Position numbers and translations under genes: made by a program
The notes under the pieces: generated by a model
What the model was told of the DNA's origin: nothing
What the model saw: the letters and a program-made list of their open reading frames with translations, nothing else
Database searches by the model: none
Shown here: piece after piece, positions 21,771-34,062 of the stretch
Layout of the letters: every line of letters starts with the position of its first letter
Numbering within the stretch: the first letter of the stretch is position 1
Origin: Cyanophora paradoxa
Lineage: Eukaryota; Glaucocystophyceae; Cyanophorales; Cyanophoraceae
Direction: 5' to 3'
Length of the DNA: 64,000 nucleotides
NCBI GenBank assembly: GCA_004431415.1
Contig: QPMI01000564.1
Location: 124,001-188,000, forward strand

Positions 21771-21943
21771 GGGGCGGGGCAGGGCGGGGCAGCGCGAGCT
21801 GCCGGGCGCACAGGAAACGTCGCGTCAGGCTCCTCGTGCGGCGGCGGCCCGTCCTCAGCCTCCTCGTGCAGCGGCGGCGCGGCCTCTGCGATCTGCAGAT
21901 CAGTAGCTGTCCGCCCGCAGCCGGCGTGCCCGTCCGTGCGCAT

Positions 21944-22874
21944 TTAGCTAGCCCAGGCTGCAGGAGCCCGCTGTCTCAGAGTCTTGTTGACGCGTACGCC
22001 ACGGTCATGATCACAATTGCAAGCTTAAGGATATCGATTCACAAGGCCTGCGCATGCTGAAGCAGCAGCCCGCACCTACGTACTAGCAAGCAAGAGTACG
22101 CACGAAGAGCCTGCTCGGCGGCTCCGGTCCCTCGGCGAGCCGGCCGGAGCACTTAGGCCGCGGATGAGAACGTTTTTAACTTTGGCCACGCTCGGGACCG
22201 GGGGCAAAACCTCATAGCAAATTTTCTGCCGCGGCAAAGCCGTATCCGCGAAGAAACGAGAACATACTATGATAGTGACGGGCCTGCGTCATCCGGGGCT
22301 AGAAACGAGAACAGGTTCTTCCAGGGTCCTAGCTCGTACCTAAGAGCAGGCTCCCCCCCCCCCCCCCAATTTCTGCCGCGGCAAATAGAAACGAGAAGGC
22401 TCCAGGTGGCACCGTGGCAGGCGTCTGATTTCATGCGGGTACACGATCTCTTTCCAAGCCGGCATCTGAGCGCGCGAGATTTCGATTCATTGCTCAAGTG
22501 CATGGCCGGTACTGAGAATCTGAGATGGCCGGACCGGAATCCGCCGGCCGGCGGATCTGGAATCTCACGAAACGGTGAGGTAGCCAGAGCCTGAGAGGTA
22601 CGGTGTTTAGGGCACTGGCCGTCGCCGAGCCGAGTCAGACCCTCTGACCCTGAATACAGCCCTACCGTAATAGCTACTAGGCTAGTATAGCCTAGCGCTA
22701 CTCAGTACTAGTAATGTCGCCGTCTCAGAGTCTCCGAGCTCGAGGCTCTTGAGTCTTGCCTAGTAGATCGGCCCGGCGGTCGACGTCGACGTCGTCTTCC
22801 CGGAGTCCGCCGCGAAGTTCTAGATCTGCGGCCGCGACCGAACTTCGGAACGGGTCCCGCAGACAAACGAGCGC
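21944..22874. other. Intergenic
   Basis: Between the acidic exon-like block and the secreted-protein start. It contains short direct repeats around TTTCTGCCGCGGCAAA and GAAACGAGAA (22219-22403) and a C run at 22354-22368. Small ORFs here have no recognisable composition. The last 100 bp would be the proximal promoter of the gene at 22875, but no TATA box is clear. Confidence 0.45.
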
Positions 22875-25800
22875 ATGTATACGTACGCGTCCAGCTGCAG
22901 CACAAAGCTGCTCGCAGCTGCAGCAGCGTTCCTGATCGTAACCAGCTTGCGCGTGCATGTGGTGTTTGGTGCGCCCACGCCGCAATCGGCAGATATCGAT
23001 GGAAGTGCTTCACCAGGGCCAGCTGCAGGATCCCCCCCCGAAATTGGTGCGCATCCTCTTGATCCGATGATCCAGCTAGGTTTCCGTTCTTCAGATTGAA
23101 ATCGTCTCCGCAGGTCGACGCCTTCTGCAAGACGGAGAGCAATCGATACCGCCGCTTGGGAGCGACCCCGAATACTGCGTGGGGCGTCCTTCTTGTGCGC
23201 TTTCCTGAAGCTTATACATGTACATGTGCTGCAGACTCACGATCATGATGATGTTGTTATCGATGCGCCTGTATATGATCTTAAGATCGATGCGCACGCA
23301 TAATCTGAACTTGGAAGTCCGACGGTCATAAATATTTATGCATGCGCATGATGCATGTATGGATCCCGCGCGCAGGGCCCGCGCTGACTAGCGGATCGTA
23401 TCAAGAAGGTCCGTTTATGTATACGGATACACATACTAAAGCTCTCAGATCTAGATGATCCATCTGACCATCGGATGTTGCTACCACGCTTGCAAAAATT
23501 GCAAACGTTAACGAGATGCATATTGCGCCAGCGCGCTATAGCTGACGCTCATCGTGGGATCATGCAGGCGTGGGCACCAACGCCTACATCATCTCCATAT
23601 CATGTGCGTCGCCCAGCCACGAGCCATGAGCGAGTCACTGAGTCAGCGGCTGCATGCGCGCGTGCGCAGCTCTCGCCCTCGTGGACGATTCGGACTCCGC
23701 GAGCGACCTCCTCGTCGGCACGAACGATTACATCTTCAGGTGCCTCAGCGAATTCGAACGTGATCGTGAATTCGAACGCCCGTGTGCACGCGGCTTCTAT
23801 AGCTAGATCTAGATCTAGATCTAGATCTAGATCTATATCTAGATCAATTTATAGCCTGGATTTTCCTCCCCTCGCCCCGCATGCACTGGCCTCGGCTGCC
23901 TAGCTTGCTGGGCCACGCGTACGTCACGAGAATAATGACGATGAATTCGAAATCAATAATCCCGATCAGGGTGAACGGGTCCTGTCACGCGAGCTTCGTC
24001 GCTGTGGGTGGAGCGACCGGCATGTCCCGGGGCCCTGGCCAGACAGTCTTTCTCACCCCCGTGCGCCGCGCCCGACCCCTAGCTGTAGATATCTGTATCT
24101 AGATCGATGTCTGTCCGACCCAGCTCATGCGGACGCCGCGCGCGCTTTGCAGGGTTTGGGAGAACCGGAGTTGCGCGTGCTTGACCTGGTGTCGGGATCC
24201 GTGACGACGCTCCCATATCCTCCGGGCCAGTATTCGACCTACAGCTCAAACCGTGGCGAACCCCGCTCTGTCGTGTACGTTCCGCAGCGGAACAAAATGT
24301 ACTACACCCGGACCGGGTATTCGATAAACAACGTAGACCAGCTCCCTCAAGTGTGGGAGTCGAACCCTGATGGTGAGTGCCTTCGAAACCTTATCCCTTT
24401 ATATTAGCTGTGTTGTAGCTGTAAGTTATACCGAACAAATTTCCGAAATGCAGGCTCAGACGCGCGAAACGTCTCTGTCATCGCACCGAACATCGCAGGA
24501 TATACTCGGCCCAGCTTGGACGGCCTCGCAGCGGACCCGTTCGACAGCGGCAAATTGTACACCGTCATGGGAGGCTTCATCTACGAGGTCCGCTCCCCCT
24601 CGCGATCAGATCTTAAGCCTCTCTTCCGCTCACTTTAATTTGATTATCTATCTGATCTTCAAGGACAGGTGGATGTTGACGCGAACACGTCCACGATATT
24701 CTGCCCCTCGTGCCCATTGTTTCACGGATTCAGTCTCACCATTCTGGCCAACGCCACAACGGGCTACTGGCGCCTCTTCGTCGGCAGCGATTCCTCTATT
24801 CGGGCAGTCAACCGGTCCGCACGCAATAGCAAGCGCATGCCTTCGCAATTCGTCCTAAGGCTCCAGTGGGATTCGAATTCGCTCACCGAGCTACACTTGC
24901 AGCTCAGGGTTTGAAATGAGCGACGAAGCCATTCCTCCCCCGTGAGCTTGAGATTCGAGTTTTCTGCATAGGCCTGATCGCAATTGAAACCACCCTGATC
25001 ATGAGCAGTCTCGATTCGGGCGCCAGCGGCGCCTCCTATGGTCTGGCTGCGAAATGGGGCGTGCTCTACGCCGTCTACGGCAGTGCGCGCCTCAAGTTTC
25101 GCTTGTGCCGCGCGTGCCGGTCCCCGCGGCCGCTGCTGGCATTTCTATTCGAAGTCTCGTCGACGTCCATCTCCAGCTAAGAGGCTCGGTTGCACGTGCA
25201 GGGTACATAATCTATGCGCACCGGATACCCCGACAGAGGCCGACGAATCCTACCGATATCAATGCGCCCGACGGCGGCTCTGGCGGATCCGAGTCAACAT
25301 CTCCGCCCAAATGCTACCCCCCGCCACAAGATACCACCCTCACCACGAAATACCGGGTCCGCACTTGCACCTTGCATTTGAACTCGCCATATCGCTCATG
25401 ATCACATGTGCATGCATATGTGCAGATCGCCTGCCCGCCGAATGTTACTATCTCGCGGGTGGAGCCCATCGAAGTTTCAGTCGGAAGCGAAGTCAAGCGC
25501 CTCTGCGGCGCGCGCATGCCCGATCTGCGCTTCCTCATTCAGGGTGCCAATCAGCCCCGCTTCAATTGCAATTTTGATTTGATTCTCTTCGCGTCTTGCG
25601 GCCCGATCTCATGCGCACGTGCAGGCAACTGGTCAGACTGGCGCATGAACATGACGCAGCAACCAAAGGCGGGAAGCTTTGTGCCAATGTCTCTTCGCCC
25701 GAACGAGGCACCGACGACCCCGGAGTGGATCGCTGCCGGCTATGACCAGCCGGCCGCCGATGGGATCCTGGTCAGCATCACCGTCGACAACCCGACAGAC

Positions 25801-27139
25801 GCGGTGAGCTTAGCTAGCAGAAGATGCACGAAGGCGACCGGCGCCTTAAGAATCGACTGTTGACCCATCTCTTCAGGGTCCAGAGGGCAGCTGCTCGTTT
25901 AACCTCTATGTCCGAGAAGCCGGCCCGCCGCTCTGCCCGGGAGTGTGCCCCCAACCCGTGCTGGCGCTGCCCATCGACCCGGCAACCTGCTCCGTCAACG
26001 TACCGGACCTGCATGCGAATCTGACGCTGCTGACGCCGGACTGCATCCCGCCGCGGCCCCTCGACGCCAGCAGCTACGAGGTCGTGCAAGCGCGGGGCGG
26101 CGCGATGGAACCGCTGGCCGTCGGGAGGTGGGACGTCGCCGGCCCGCCGCCGCACGTCAAGGAGGCCCGCATCCGCCACCGCGACTTCCCCGACGGCCCG
26201 TCCTGTTCCGTTCGTGTCGTGGTGCGGGCTTTAATAATAATTTCTGATTCATGCATAAAATTTCGTGTGTGCACGTTCAACCAATGAACCGCCGCGACCG
26301 GGACTGGGTTTTCTAGATCTTTGCAATGCGCTATATAACGAATTAACCGTCGGGGCTGTCGCAGGCCTACGTCCCGCGGGAGCCACCGGTCTCGTGGGTT
26401 TCTTGGCAAGACGAGAACGCCGATGCTCGCGCCTCGTCGGCGATCTCTGCCCTGGGGCCCGACCCGCAGCCCGCCGACTGGGCCCGTCATTTCCAGGCCA
26501 CGTGCGACCTTTAGCTTGAGCTTTTTATGCATGCTGAAGCCTCGGAAGCATAAGCTGCGTGTGCAGGGTCAGCGGCCCCTGCTCGACCACGCCCGTCCTG
26601 CTGCAGCACTGCGAGTCCCGCGTGCGCGTCGAAATGAACCCGAAGCTCGGGCTGGCGGGCCCCGACGTGGACGCGTCGGGCAACCTGACCTCCGGGGCGA
26701 CGCCGGGGAGGCGCGCCTGGTCCCTGGCGATGGGCTCCGAGGCCGCCCCGTCCTCCATCACCGCCCTCTTCAGCCGAGAGGTCCCCGACGCCTACCTCTC
26801 CGATTTCCCCGAGTGCGCTCGCACCTGCTTCGTCGTGCCCTGATTCGAGTCCGCGTCGCCGGATCATGACTCGGCGCGCAGCATCGCCCCCGGCGAGGTG
26901 CTCCGCGCCTACCACATCGGGCTTGCATGTGCGGCTGCTGCCCCTGCACATGCCAAATGCAGTGATAGCTGTTGACAAAATGCTCGCCAGCGCTTACATT
27001 AGACACCTTATTAATATTCGCATGCGCAGGCACCTTCAACAAGGGGCTCCCGCCGTTTGAGGGGCACAAGATCGCCAAGATCTCGCTTGCCCCCGTCCGT
27101 GTCGAGATCCGCAAGCCGGCCCCGCAGCTGCAGCAGTAG
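22875..27139 (+). CDS. Secreted multi-domain protein: signal peptide, beta-propeller-like and HYR-like segments
   Basis: The ATG at 22875 starts a signal peptide (basic start, then KLLAAAAAFLIVTSLRVHVV, then GAP). Propeller-like pieces follow: DLLVGTNDYIF (about 23670-23731), ELRVLDLVSGSVTTLPYPPG and RSVVYVPQRNKMYYTRTG (24155-24371), and FDSGKLYTVMGGFIYE (24455-24588). They resemble NHL/YWTD blade strands. The second half has Cys-spaced segments: CPPNVTISRVEPIEVSVGSE, ADGILVSITVDNPTDA / SCSFNLYVREAGPPLCP, and CSVNVPDLHANLTLLTPDC. They resemble HYR (Ig-like) domains, whose end is typically CxFxVxVxDxxPPxxxCP. NxT/NxS sites fit secretion. The last exon ends KPAPQLQQ with TAG at 27137-27139. About fifteen introns are rich in ATGCAT/GATC. 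Exons 2-4 are uncertain. A cell-surface or matrix role is inferred. Confidence 0.75.
23803..23850. repeat. (CTAGAT)n simple repeat
   Basis: Six to seven tandem AGATCT/CTAGAT hexamers with one TATATC interruption, inside an intron of the secreted-protein gene. Confidence 0.9.
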
Positions 27140-27198
27140 CCGGTGCATCCGACCTTCGGACGTCGACCTCGCCTAGGCGTTCGAATTCCCGTCTATAG

Positions 27199-28757
27199 CT
27201 ATAGCTTTAGGTGTAGCGCCGACCATGCATATGAGCCGGACCGGAGGAGCTGCGCATGCATGAGCCGACCGGAACTCGCGATCGAGTATCTGAGCACATG
27301 TACAGTCGAAACTCGAGCAGCCGCGGCCAGGGGGCGATTTCGGATTCGAAGCCCCTCCGCAACATGCACACGCGCAGTCTATGTAGCAAGTGCCGGTCAC
27401 GCGAATTGAACTAATTGCGTTCTGAGATAGCCACCCCTATATATCTCACCCCCGGGGGCCCCCAGTGAATATTGGGGCTGCTTCCCCACCCCTTTCCCTT
27501 GGCGGCAGCGCGCCGGGTACAGCCCGTGTACCCCACGTCGATTCATACTAGTATCGGGGTACACGCGGGGCGCCCCTCCCCTGGGGCCCCCGCAGCTACG
27601 CCGAGCCGAACTGCGTGGGGCGCTGGGAGGCCCCCTGGGCCTGGGCCCCGGCGCCTCCCGCCGAGCGCTGCCCGAAGGAGCGCATCGGCTCGTCGCACCA
27701 GTTGGTGAACTTGAAATTGTCGCAGGTCGCCGTCCTGACCGCGGGCGTGGGCGTAAGGGCGCGGGAGGGGGGTGTGTGGGGGGGGGGGGGGGGGGGGGTA
27801 GGGCGCACGGGCAGGCCCAGTACTTGCGGCCCTTGTTCTTCTCCGTGGACGACGTCCTCTCCACGAGGGGTACCGCGCACTTCGGGCACGGCGGGCCCGT
27901 GCCGGCCGGCTGCTGCTGCGGCGGGGGCGCCCGGGGCCGCGCCCCCGCCCCGCTCTTGGGCGCCGCCCGAATGACGTTCTCCTTCTCGGCAGCGAGGTTC
28001 TGCGGGGCGCGCCGCCCGGCCCAAAGTCAGGCCGACGTCGACGAAGAGGGGTACGCCGCACGCACGGCCATCTGCTGCTCGTACTCGGCGGCGTGGTTCT
28101 CCCTCAGGTACCGGTCCAGGGCCTCGTGCGGCCGCCTGCCCGGCCTGCCCGGCGGGGAATGAGGCGCGGGGGGGTACGGGGATCGAGCCCGCGCCCGCGC
28201 ACTCGCGCCGCTGGCAGCCGGGGCACTTCCGGACGCCCTTCGTGTAGCAGCTCAGGCAGATGATGAAGCCGCAGCAGTTGAGCTCCTGCGCGCGGGTCAG
28301 GCGGGGGCGCCAGGGCGGGCGGGCGGCGGCGTGGCGGCGGGAGGCTCGCACGTAGGGCCCGAACATGGGGCGGGAGTTGTGCTGCGTCGCGCACGCGAGG
28401 CAGGTGAGCCTCGGCCCCAGCCTCGTGAACATCGACTCCTGCCCCGGCTGGGCCGGCGCCGACCCCGGGACTGCCCCCGGGGCCCCCGGGGCGCCGCCCG
28501 CCGCTGCCGGCCGCCGCGCTGGCGCGGGACCGCGGGCCGCCGCTGCGGGGCCGGCGCCGGCGCCGACGCGCGCTGCCGCTTGGCGGGGGGAGCCGCTTCG
28601 AAGGCACCCTCGCCATCCCCCGCGTCCGCCATCTGCGCCGGAGGTCTGAGGGGGGTACGAGGCTTCTCCGGGGGTACGGGCGGGCACCTCGACGTCGTTC
28701 TCCTGGACCTCCTCCTCGCTGTCGCTGCTCTCGGCGCCCTGCGAGGCGAACGTTCGC
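27199..28757 (-). repeat. Segmental duplication, copy B (parental)
   Basis: Counterpart of 10673-12288. It is contiguous with the rest of the RING-like/GRF gene and has intact zinc ligands, so it is the source copy. The shared segment includes about 400 bp downstream of the stop codon at 27596. Confidence 0.9.
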
Positions 28758-31700
28758 TTCAGCTCCCGGGAGGGGTACTTGGAGGGCGGGGGCGGGGGGG
28801 GGGGGTACGCGGGGCGCACGGCCTCGAGGCCCTCGGCTTCCTTGGCGGCCTGCTCCGCGGCCTTCACAGCGGCCTCGTCCCCGAGCCGCCTGTACCCCTC
28901 CTGCAGCAGCCAGCGGCCGCGCCGGCGCGCCTCCTGCGCTGGCGCTCGAGCGGGAGGGGGGTGCGGGGTCGGGGGGTACGCGGACCACGAGGCGGTACTG
29001 GCGGGCGAGGGGGCCCCGGAAGGGCCGCGCCTCCCGCGCGTTCTCATCGTAAAGCACCTGAGCGGGGTTGAGCGCGGCAGCGGGCGGGGCCGTGGGCAGC
29101 CGGGGCGCGCCTTCTCGATTCGCCCGAGGCAGGAGCGGAGCGTGTCGAGGAGCTGCGGCGCCGGCGTGGGCGGGGGCCGGCCGGGGCGGGAGGGGGGTAC
29201 AGGAATGCCGACCTTCTCGCCGTTCCAGGCCTCCACGGGAAGCGCCCCGGGGTCTACGGGGGGCTGCCCGCGGTCGCGCGCCTCCGAGAGGATCACGCGC
29301 GCGTCCACTGCGGTGAAAATTGGAGGGGATACGGAAGGCGGGGGGACACGCGGGGGCCCACCGGCGGTGAGGCGGCAGAGGTCGCGGAGGAGCGCGGCCT
29401 CCTGTACTCCCCCGTCGCCCTCCTCGCCGCCGGGGGCAGCGGCGGCCTCCTCCGCCTCGGGCCAGGCCGCCCGCAGCTCCGCCTCGGCCCTCTCGCGCTC
29501 GGCGGGGGTACAGAATTCGCCCCGGAGCTGGCGCGCGATCGCCACGCGGAGCCGCGCGAGATTCGCTTGAGCGCGCAGCAGCTCCAGCCTGCCGCCCGCG
29601 TCGGCGGCCGCCCCGGGGCGGGCGGGGCGGGGCGGGGGCCCGCGCACGGGGGTACGGCGTTGCCCGCCTTCCGCGCCTCCCGCGCGTGCTTGAGAGCCTC
29701 GATGAGGCCCGCGCAGGCGCTCTGGGCGGGCCGTGAGACGGGAGCCGCGCGGGGGGCGGTGTCGGCGGGGGGTACGCGCCTGCTCGTCGCGGATGGCGGG
29801 GCCGGCGAGGACGACGCAGCGGGCGTGGTACCCCCGGAAGGCGTCGACCCCGCGGAGATCGGGCGTGATGCGGACTTGGAGAAGGGACCGCAGGGCCTCC
29901 ATGAAGCGCTGGGCATGGCGCGCCTCCTTGTCCGTCAGGCCCGCACGCGTCTTCTCCCGGTCCGCCAGCACCGCCCTGGGGGGTACGCGGTGAGAAGGGG
30001 AGGCGGGGAGGGGCGGGGACGGGGTACGCGCGCACTGGAGGGCGTTGCGGGCCTCCGGGTACCGGTGCCCGAGGGCGAGGGCGCGGGCGCGGAGGTACGC
30101 GGCCCGCTGGGCCGCGGCCACGTACCCCACCCCGGCCGCCTCCTTGCACAGGGCCTCCAGGTCCTTGGCCAGCCTGGCCCAAGCGCGTAAATGGCGTACC
30201 CCCAGCGTCTTCCCTTGGGGGGTAGAACGCACTGGTGCGCCTCCTCCTCGCGCTTCTTCGCCTTGCCGACGCCGAGGGTGCCTCGCTCTGCGGCGGGCCG
30301 GCTGAGCGGCACGCCGGGCGCCGCGCGCGCTCGCGCGGGGACGCGAGGGTGCGCACGGCCGTAGCGGATGCGCGCGTCGGCGATTTGCAGGCGGAGGTCG
30401 ATGCGGGCGCGCGCCGCTTTCGGGCCCTGTACCCCGCTCTCCAGCAGCTGCGCCCGCACCGCCGCCGGTCAGCGCCGGGATCCAGCCGGGGCCGGGGCGG
30501 GGGCGAGGGCAGCGCGCCTCTCTCAGGGACTTCTCCATGGCGGCGACGGCGTGGTCCAGCATCGGACGGATGCGCTCGAGCTCCTCCCGGCCCCTCCGCG
30601 CCGAGCGCCGGATCACCAGCACCTCGCACATCTGCGCCCCGCGCGCCCGCGCGTCGGCGGCTGGGGCGGGAAGGGACGGCCCGGCCCCGCTGACCCCGCG
30701 GGTGATGGCGACGCGCGCGGTGTGGAGGGCGCGGGCGGCCGGCGCCAGGGCGCTCGCCGTCCCCTCGCTCTTGTCGAGGAGCTCGCGCGCCTTGTCGCGC
30801 GCCGCCAGCACGACCGAGGCCTTCCCGCGCTTGCTCCGAACGTGGCTCTGCGGCGCGGCGGCAGGCACTCCTCAATCAGCGGCGGCGCCGGCGGCCCCGC
30901 GCGGCGGCGGCGGCGGCGGCGGGCGGCGCGCCTCGGCCTGCCGGCGGAGCGCGTCGGCCAGGTTCTCCAGGTCGCCGGCCGTCTCGAACTTGTCGGCGGC
31001 CCTCTTCCAGTGCGCCGCCGCGCGGTCGTGCCGCCCCTGCGCCGCCCGCTTGCGGCCCCACGCCGCCCGCCTTGTCGCCTGCGCGCGCCCCCGCTCAGCG
31101 CGGAGCGGGGCGCGAGCGGTGCGCGAGGGGTACACGCGCCCCGAGCTCCTCGCCCTCGCCCTCCTCGGAGCTGCCGCCGCCGGCGGCCTCGTCCTTCCAC
31201 AGGTCCGCCTCGAGGCGCGCGCGCTGCTCACGGGCCCGCTCCCGCTCCTCCAGGTCCATCGCCTCGTCGTCCCCCTCCTCCCCCGTCCACTCCTTCCGCC
31301 CGAAGATCCGCTCGCTGCCGCCCCGCGTCGCCCGCGGGAGGCCGGCGGCGAGCGGCGGGCCGGGGTCCGCACCTGTCGCCGTCCGTGCCACGCTCGGGCA
31401 GGTTCCGCGGCGCCCGCCGCCGCTTCGGGCGCTCCTCCGCCTCGGCCGCCCTGCGCCGGCCCGGGCTGGTCGGGCGCAACCGGGCAGCCGGCCGCGGGAT
31501 CGGAGCCGGCACCTGGCGAGGTCCGCCTCCCGCTTGGTGATGCGCTCCTGGGCCGCCGCGAGCCGCGCCTCCGCATTCTGGACCTGGCGGGGCGCGTCAG
31601 CGCGAGCGGGGAAGCAGCCGCGGGGCAGGGGGAGGGGGAGGACGGAGGCGGAGGGGTACGTGCCCTGCGAAGCGCGTGGGCCTCCGTAGCTTCGATCTCG

Positions 31701-34062
31701 GCCGTGCCGCGGTTGGGATCCAAGAACGCCAGCTGGTACGCCTCGAGCGCGTCCGCCTGTACCCCCGCTCAGCTCAGGGGTACGGCGTCGCAAGGACGGG
31801 GGGTAGGGGCGCCTCGAGCCGGTCGTCGTTGAGGGAGAGGGCGTCGTAGATTCGGATGCACTCCTCCGCCCTCAGCAGGACCGGGACCTTCGGGGTACAG
31901 GTGAGCGAGGGGCGCCTGGGGTACAGGTGAGCGGGGCGGGGACGGCGGGTCCCACCTGCCAGTAGAGCTCCGAGGGGGCGCGGGCCGCGGCGACCGCGGC
32001 GGCCGCGAGGCCGTATGCGCGGGCCGCCTCCAGCCCGGAGGCCTCCGCGTACCCCTCCACGCGCCCCGCCGCCTCGGACAGGTCCCCAACCTCGCCCGCC
32101 GCGGCGCGGCGGAAGGAGAGCACAGCGGCGGCGCAGCGAAGGGCCGCCGCACGGCGCGCCCGCGCCTCGCCGCCGTCGGCCTCGTGGCCGGCCTCCGGCG
32201 CCTCCTCCTCCGCCTCCAGGAGGCCGTCCGCGTCGCGCTCCAGGCGCCGCTCGAAGCCCTCCGCCTCGCCGTCCGCCGCCTGCGCCCGGCCGCCCGGCCG
32301 GCCTGAGCGCCCCGGCGAGGCGGTGAACAAGGGGCGGCGCACGTCGGCGACGAGGTACGGCAGGAGCCGCTCGATGCGCTCCAGGGTCAGGACCAGGTCC
32401 CGCAAGCGGGGGCCGCCCTGCGCCCCGTACGCCGCCCGCGCCTCCCGCCACCGCAGGCGCGCCGCATCCGCCTTCTCGCGCAGGAGGCGCGCCTACGGCA
32501 GAGGCGGGGGCGGCGGCGTCAGAGGCGAAAAAGCGCGCGGGGGCCGGGCCGGGCCGGGCCGGCGGGGCGCACGGAGAGCCTTGCGTCGGGCGGGGCGGAG
32601 ACGAGGAGGGTGTCGACGCGGCGGGCGGCCGCCGTCGCCTCCTCGAACTGGAGGCACCGCACCCGCGCGCCGCACGCCAGCTCGAAGACCTGCGCCGCCC
32701 GGACCTTACCCTCGCCCTGCGGCCCCGGCGGCGAGCCGTGAGCGGCGCCGCGGGCAACGGGCGGGGCGGGGAGGGGCGGGGCGCGCCGGGCAGAGGACGA
32801 GGACCTCGGCCGCGTTCTCGAAGTGGATGGCGGCCTTCTGCTGGAGGTCGCGGTCCGCCTGGCCGCCGGGGCCGGCCGCCGCGGCCGCCTCCGCGAAGGC
32901 GGCCGCCGCGTCCCGGTTCATCTCGGCGACGGCCGCCTGGTACGCCTCCCGCGCCGCCGCCGAGCCCTGCGCCGTGCCCCGCTCCGACGCGTCGTTCAGC
33001 AGCTGCGCCGGGGCGGGCCTCGTCGGCGGGGCGCGCGGGCGGATCGCGGGGCGGAGGGGGGCGCGGACGTTCAGGAGCATGTCGTAGAGGTTGAGGGCAC
33101 GCGGCGTGTCCTCCTGCGCGGCGCGGCGCGGGTGAGCGGGGCGCGCGTCGGGGCCGCGGGGCGGCGCGCGCTGCTCCAAGGTGGGGCGGCGCGCCAGCTC
33201 GAGGATGTGCAGGCCGACGACGACCTTGCCGGCGATCGCGTCCAGCTCCCGCGCCTTGGCGTCCTCGTCCAGCAGCGCCGCGCGCTTCTTGCCGCCGGCG
33301 CCCTTCTCCTGCTCCGCGTTGTGCTTCGCCGCCTCCGCCGCGGGCCTCACAGCGCCCCGCAGCTCCAGCGCCTCTCGCAGGCGGCACGCGGCCTCCTCCG
33401 GCCGACCCAGACGCACGAGCGCGCGGTGGATGTTGTAGAGCGCCTGCCGAGCGATTTCCGACCGGGGGCGGGCGGGCGGCCGGGCGGGCGAAGGCTCGCG
33501 GCGCACCTTCATCTGCTCCAGGTTTGAGTCGGCCCTGAACGCCGCGTCGAGCTCGTTCTCGTAGTGCCGGAGCGCGCTCCTGAAGTCTTCGAGCTCTGCA
33601 CCGCATGCGCGTGAGCCGAATTCAAGAGCGGGCGCCAAGGGGGTGCCGCGCGACTGCTCCCCGCGCACCGAACGTGCAGCTGCCCTGCGGGTTGGCCGCG
33701 AACGTGCATCAGCGACGCGACGCGGTCCGTGCACTGCCGTCGCACCAGCTTCTCGTGGGTGTAACCCGTAAAGATCGGGCCGCGCTTCTCGGCATACTTC
33801 AGCTCTTCCCGGTGCCGCTCAATCGCCTTCTTGAGGAGCTTCTGCCGATTCTTCTCGTCGTCGAACGCGAGCGCGTGCTCGGCGTAGAGGCGGCCGAGCT
33901 GCTGCAGGTTTGATTCGACTGCGCATGCAGCGTGCTCGCGTGAGGCAAGGGGCGCGATGGCGACGCGCAGACTCGAAGCGCACTGTCGTATTCGTCCTCG
34001 TTCTTGCGCGCCTGCTCCAGCGCCTCCAGCGTGCTCCGGATCGCATGGTCGTACTCCGCCAT
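27596..34062 (-). CDS. Large TPR-like/helical-repeat protein with RING-like and C-terminal GRF zinc fingers
   Basis: The start is the ATG at 34062 (MAEYDHAIRSTLEALEQARK). Successive short exons give helix-turn-helix repeats like TPRs: NLQQLGRLYAEHALAFDDEK, FRSALRHYENELDAAFRADS, ALYNIHRALVRLGRPEEAAC, RALNLYDMLLN, RAEECIRIYDALSLNDDRLE, GRHDRAAAHWKRAADKFETA. An acidic/charged exon (EGDDEAMDLEERERAREQRA) lies near 31310-31150. At about 28430-28190 are CLAC and LNCCGFIICLSCYTKGVRKC, continuing CPGC, a C4C4-like RING pattern lacking the usual His. The last two exons join CPKCAVPLVERTSS, NKGRKYWACP and CDNFKFTNWCDEP, a GRF zinc finger; the stop is at 27598-27596. GRF fingers occur in several nucleic-acid-processing proteins, so a DNA/RNA-associated scaffold role is inferred. 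It could be two genes, but no internal promoter or stop separates them. Introns carry GTACCCC in sense. Confidence 0.75.

Larger units (their letters stand above)
19330..21943 (-). other. Possible 5' extension of the uncharacterised gene, made of duplicated exon-like blocks
   Basis: The minus strand contains recurrent exon-like pieces. The segment EAQQRPEPDS followed by a Pro-rich stretch appears about six times between 19360 and 20330. An acidic piece (DEDGLPPQEEADATL) appears near 20400-20490 and 20640-20730. A diverged relative (EAEDGPPPHEEPDATF) near 21800-21890 is preceded by an ATG at 21943 (MRTDGHAGCGRTATDLQ). Splice-like junctions flank the pieces, with GTGCGCC donors and GTACCCC-containing spacers. 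A CACTA-type element splits the acidic copies. Whether these belong to the gene at 15580-19329 or are non-coding satellites cannot be decided by reading alone. Confidence 0.35.

Noticed and set aside
28104-30875. Second very long minus-strand ORF overlapping the GRF gene in another frame
   Set aside because: Arg/Ala/Pro-rich shadow frame in GC-rich DNA. The true exons alternate between frames and carry the TPR-like and zinc-finger residues.
30368-31832. + strand ORFs opposite the TPR-like exons
   Set aside because: Arg/Pro/Ala-rich antisense shadows. The minus strand has splice sites and helical-repeat composition.
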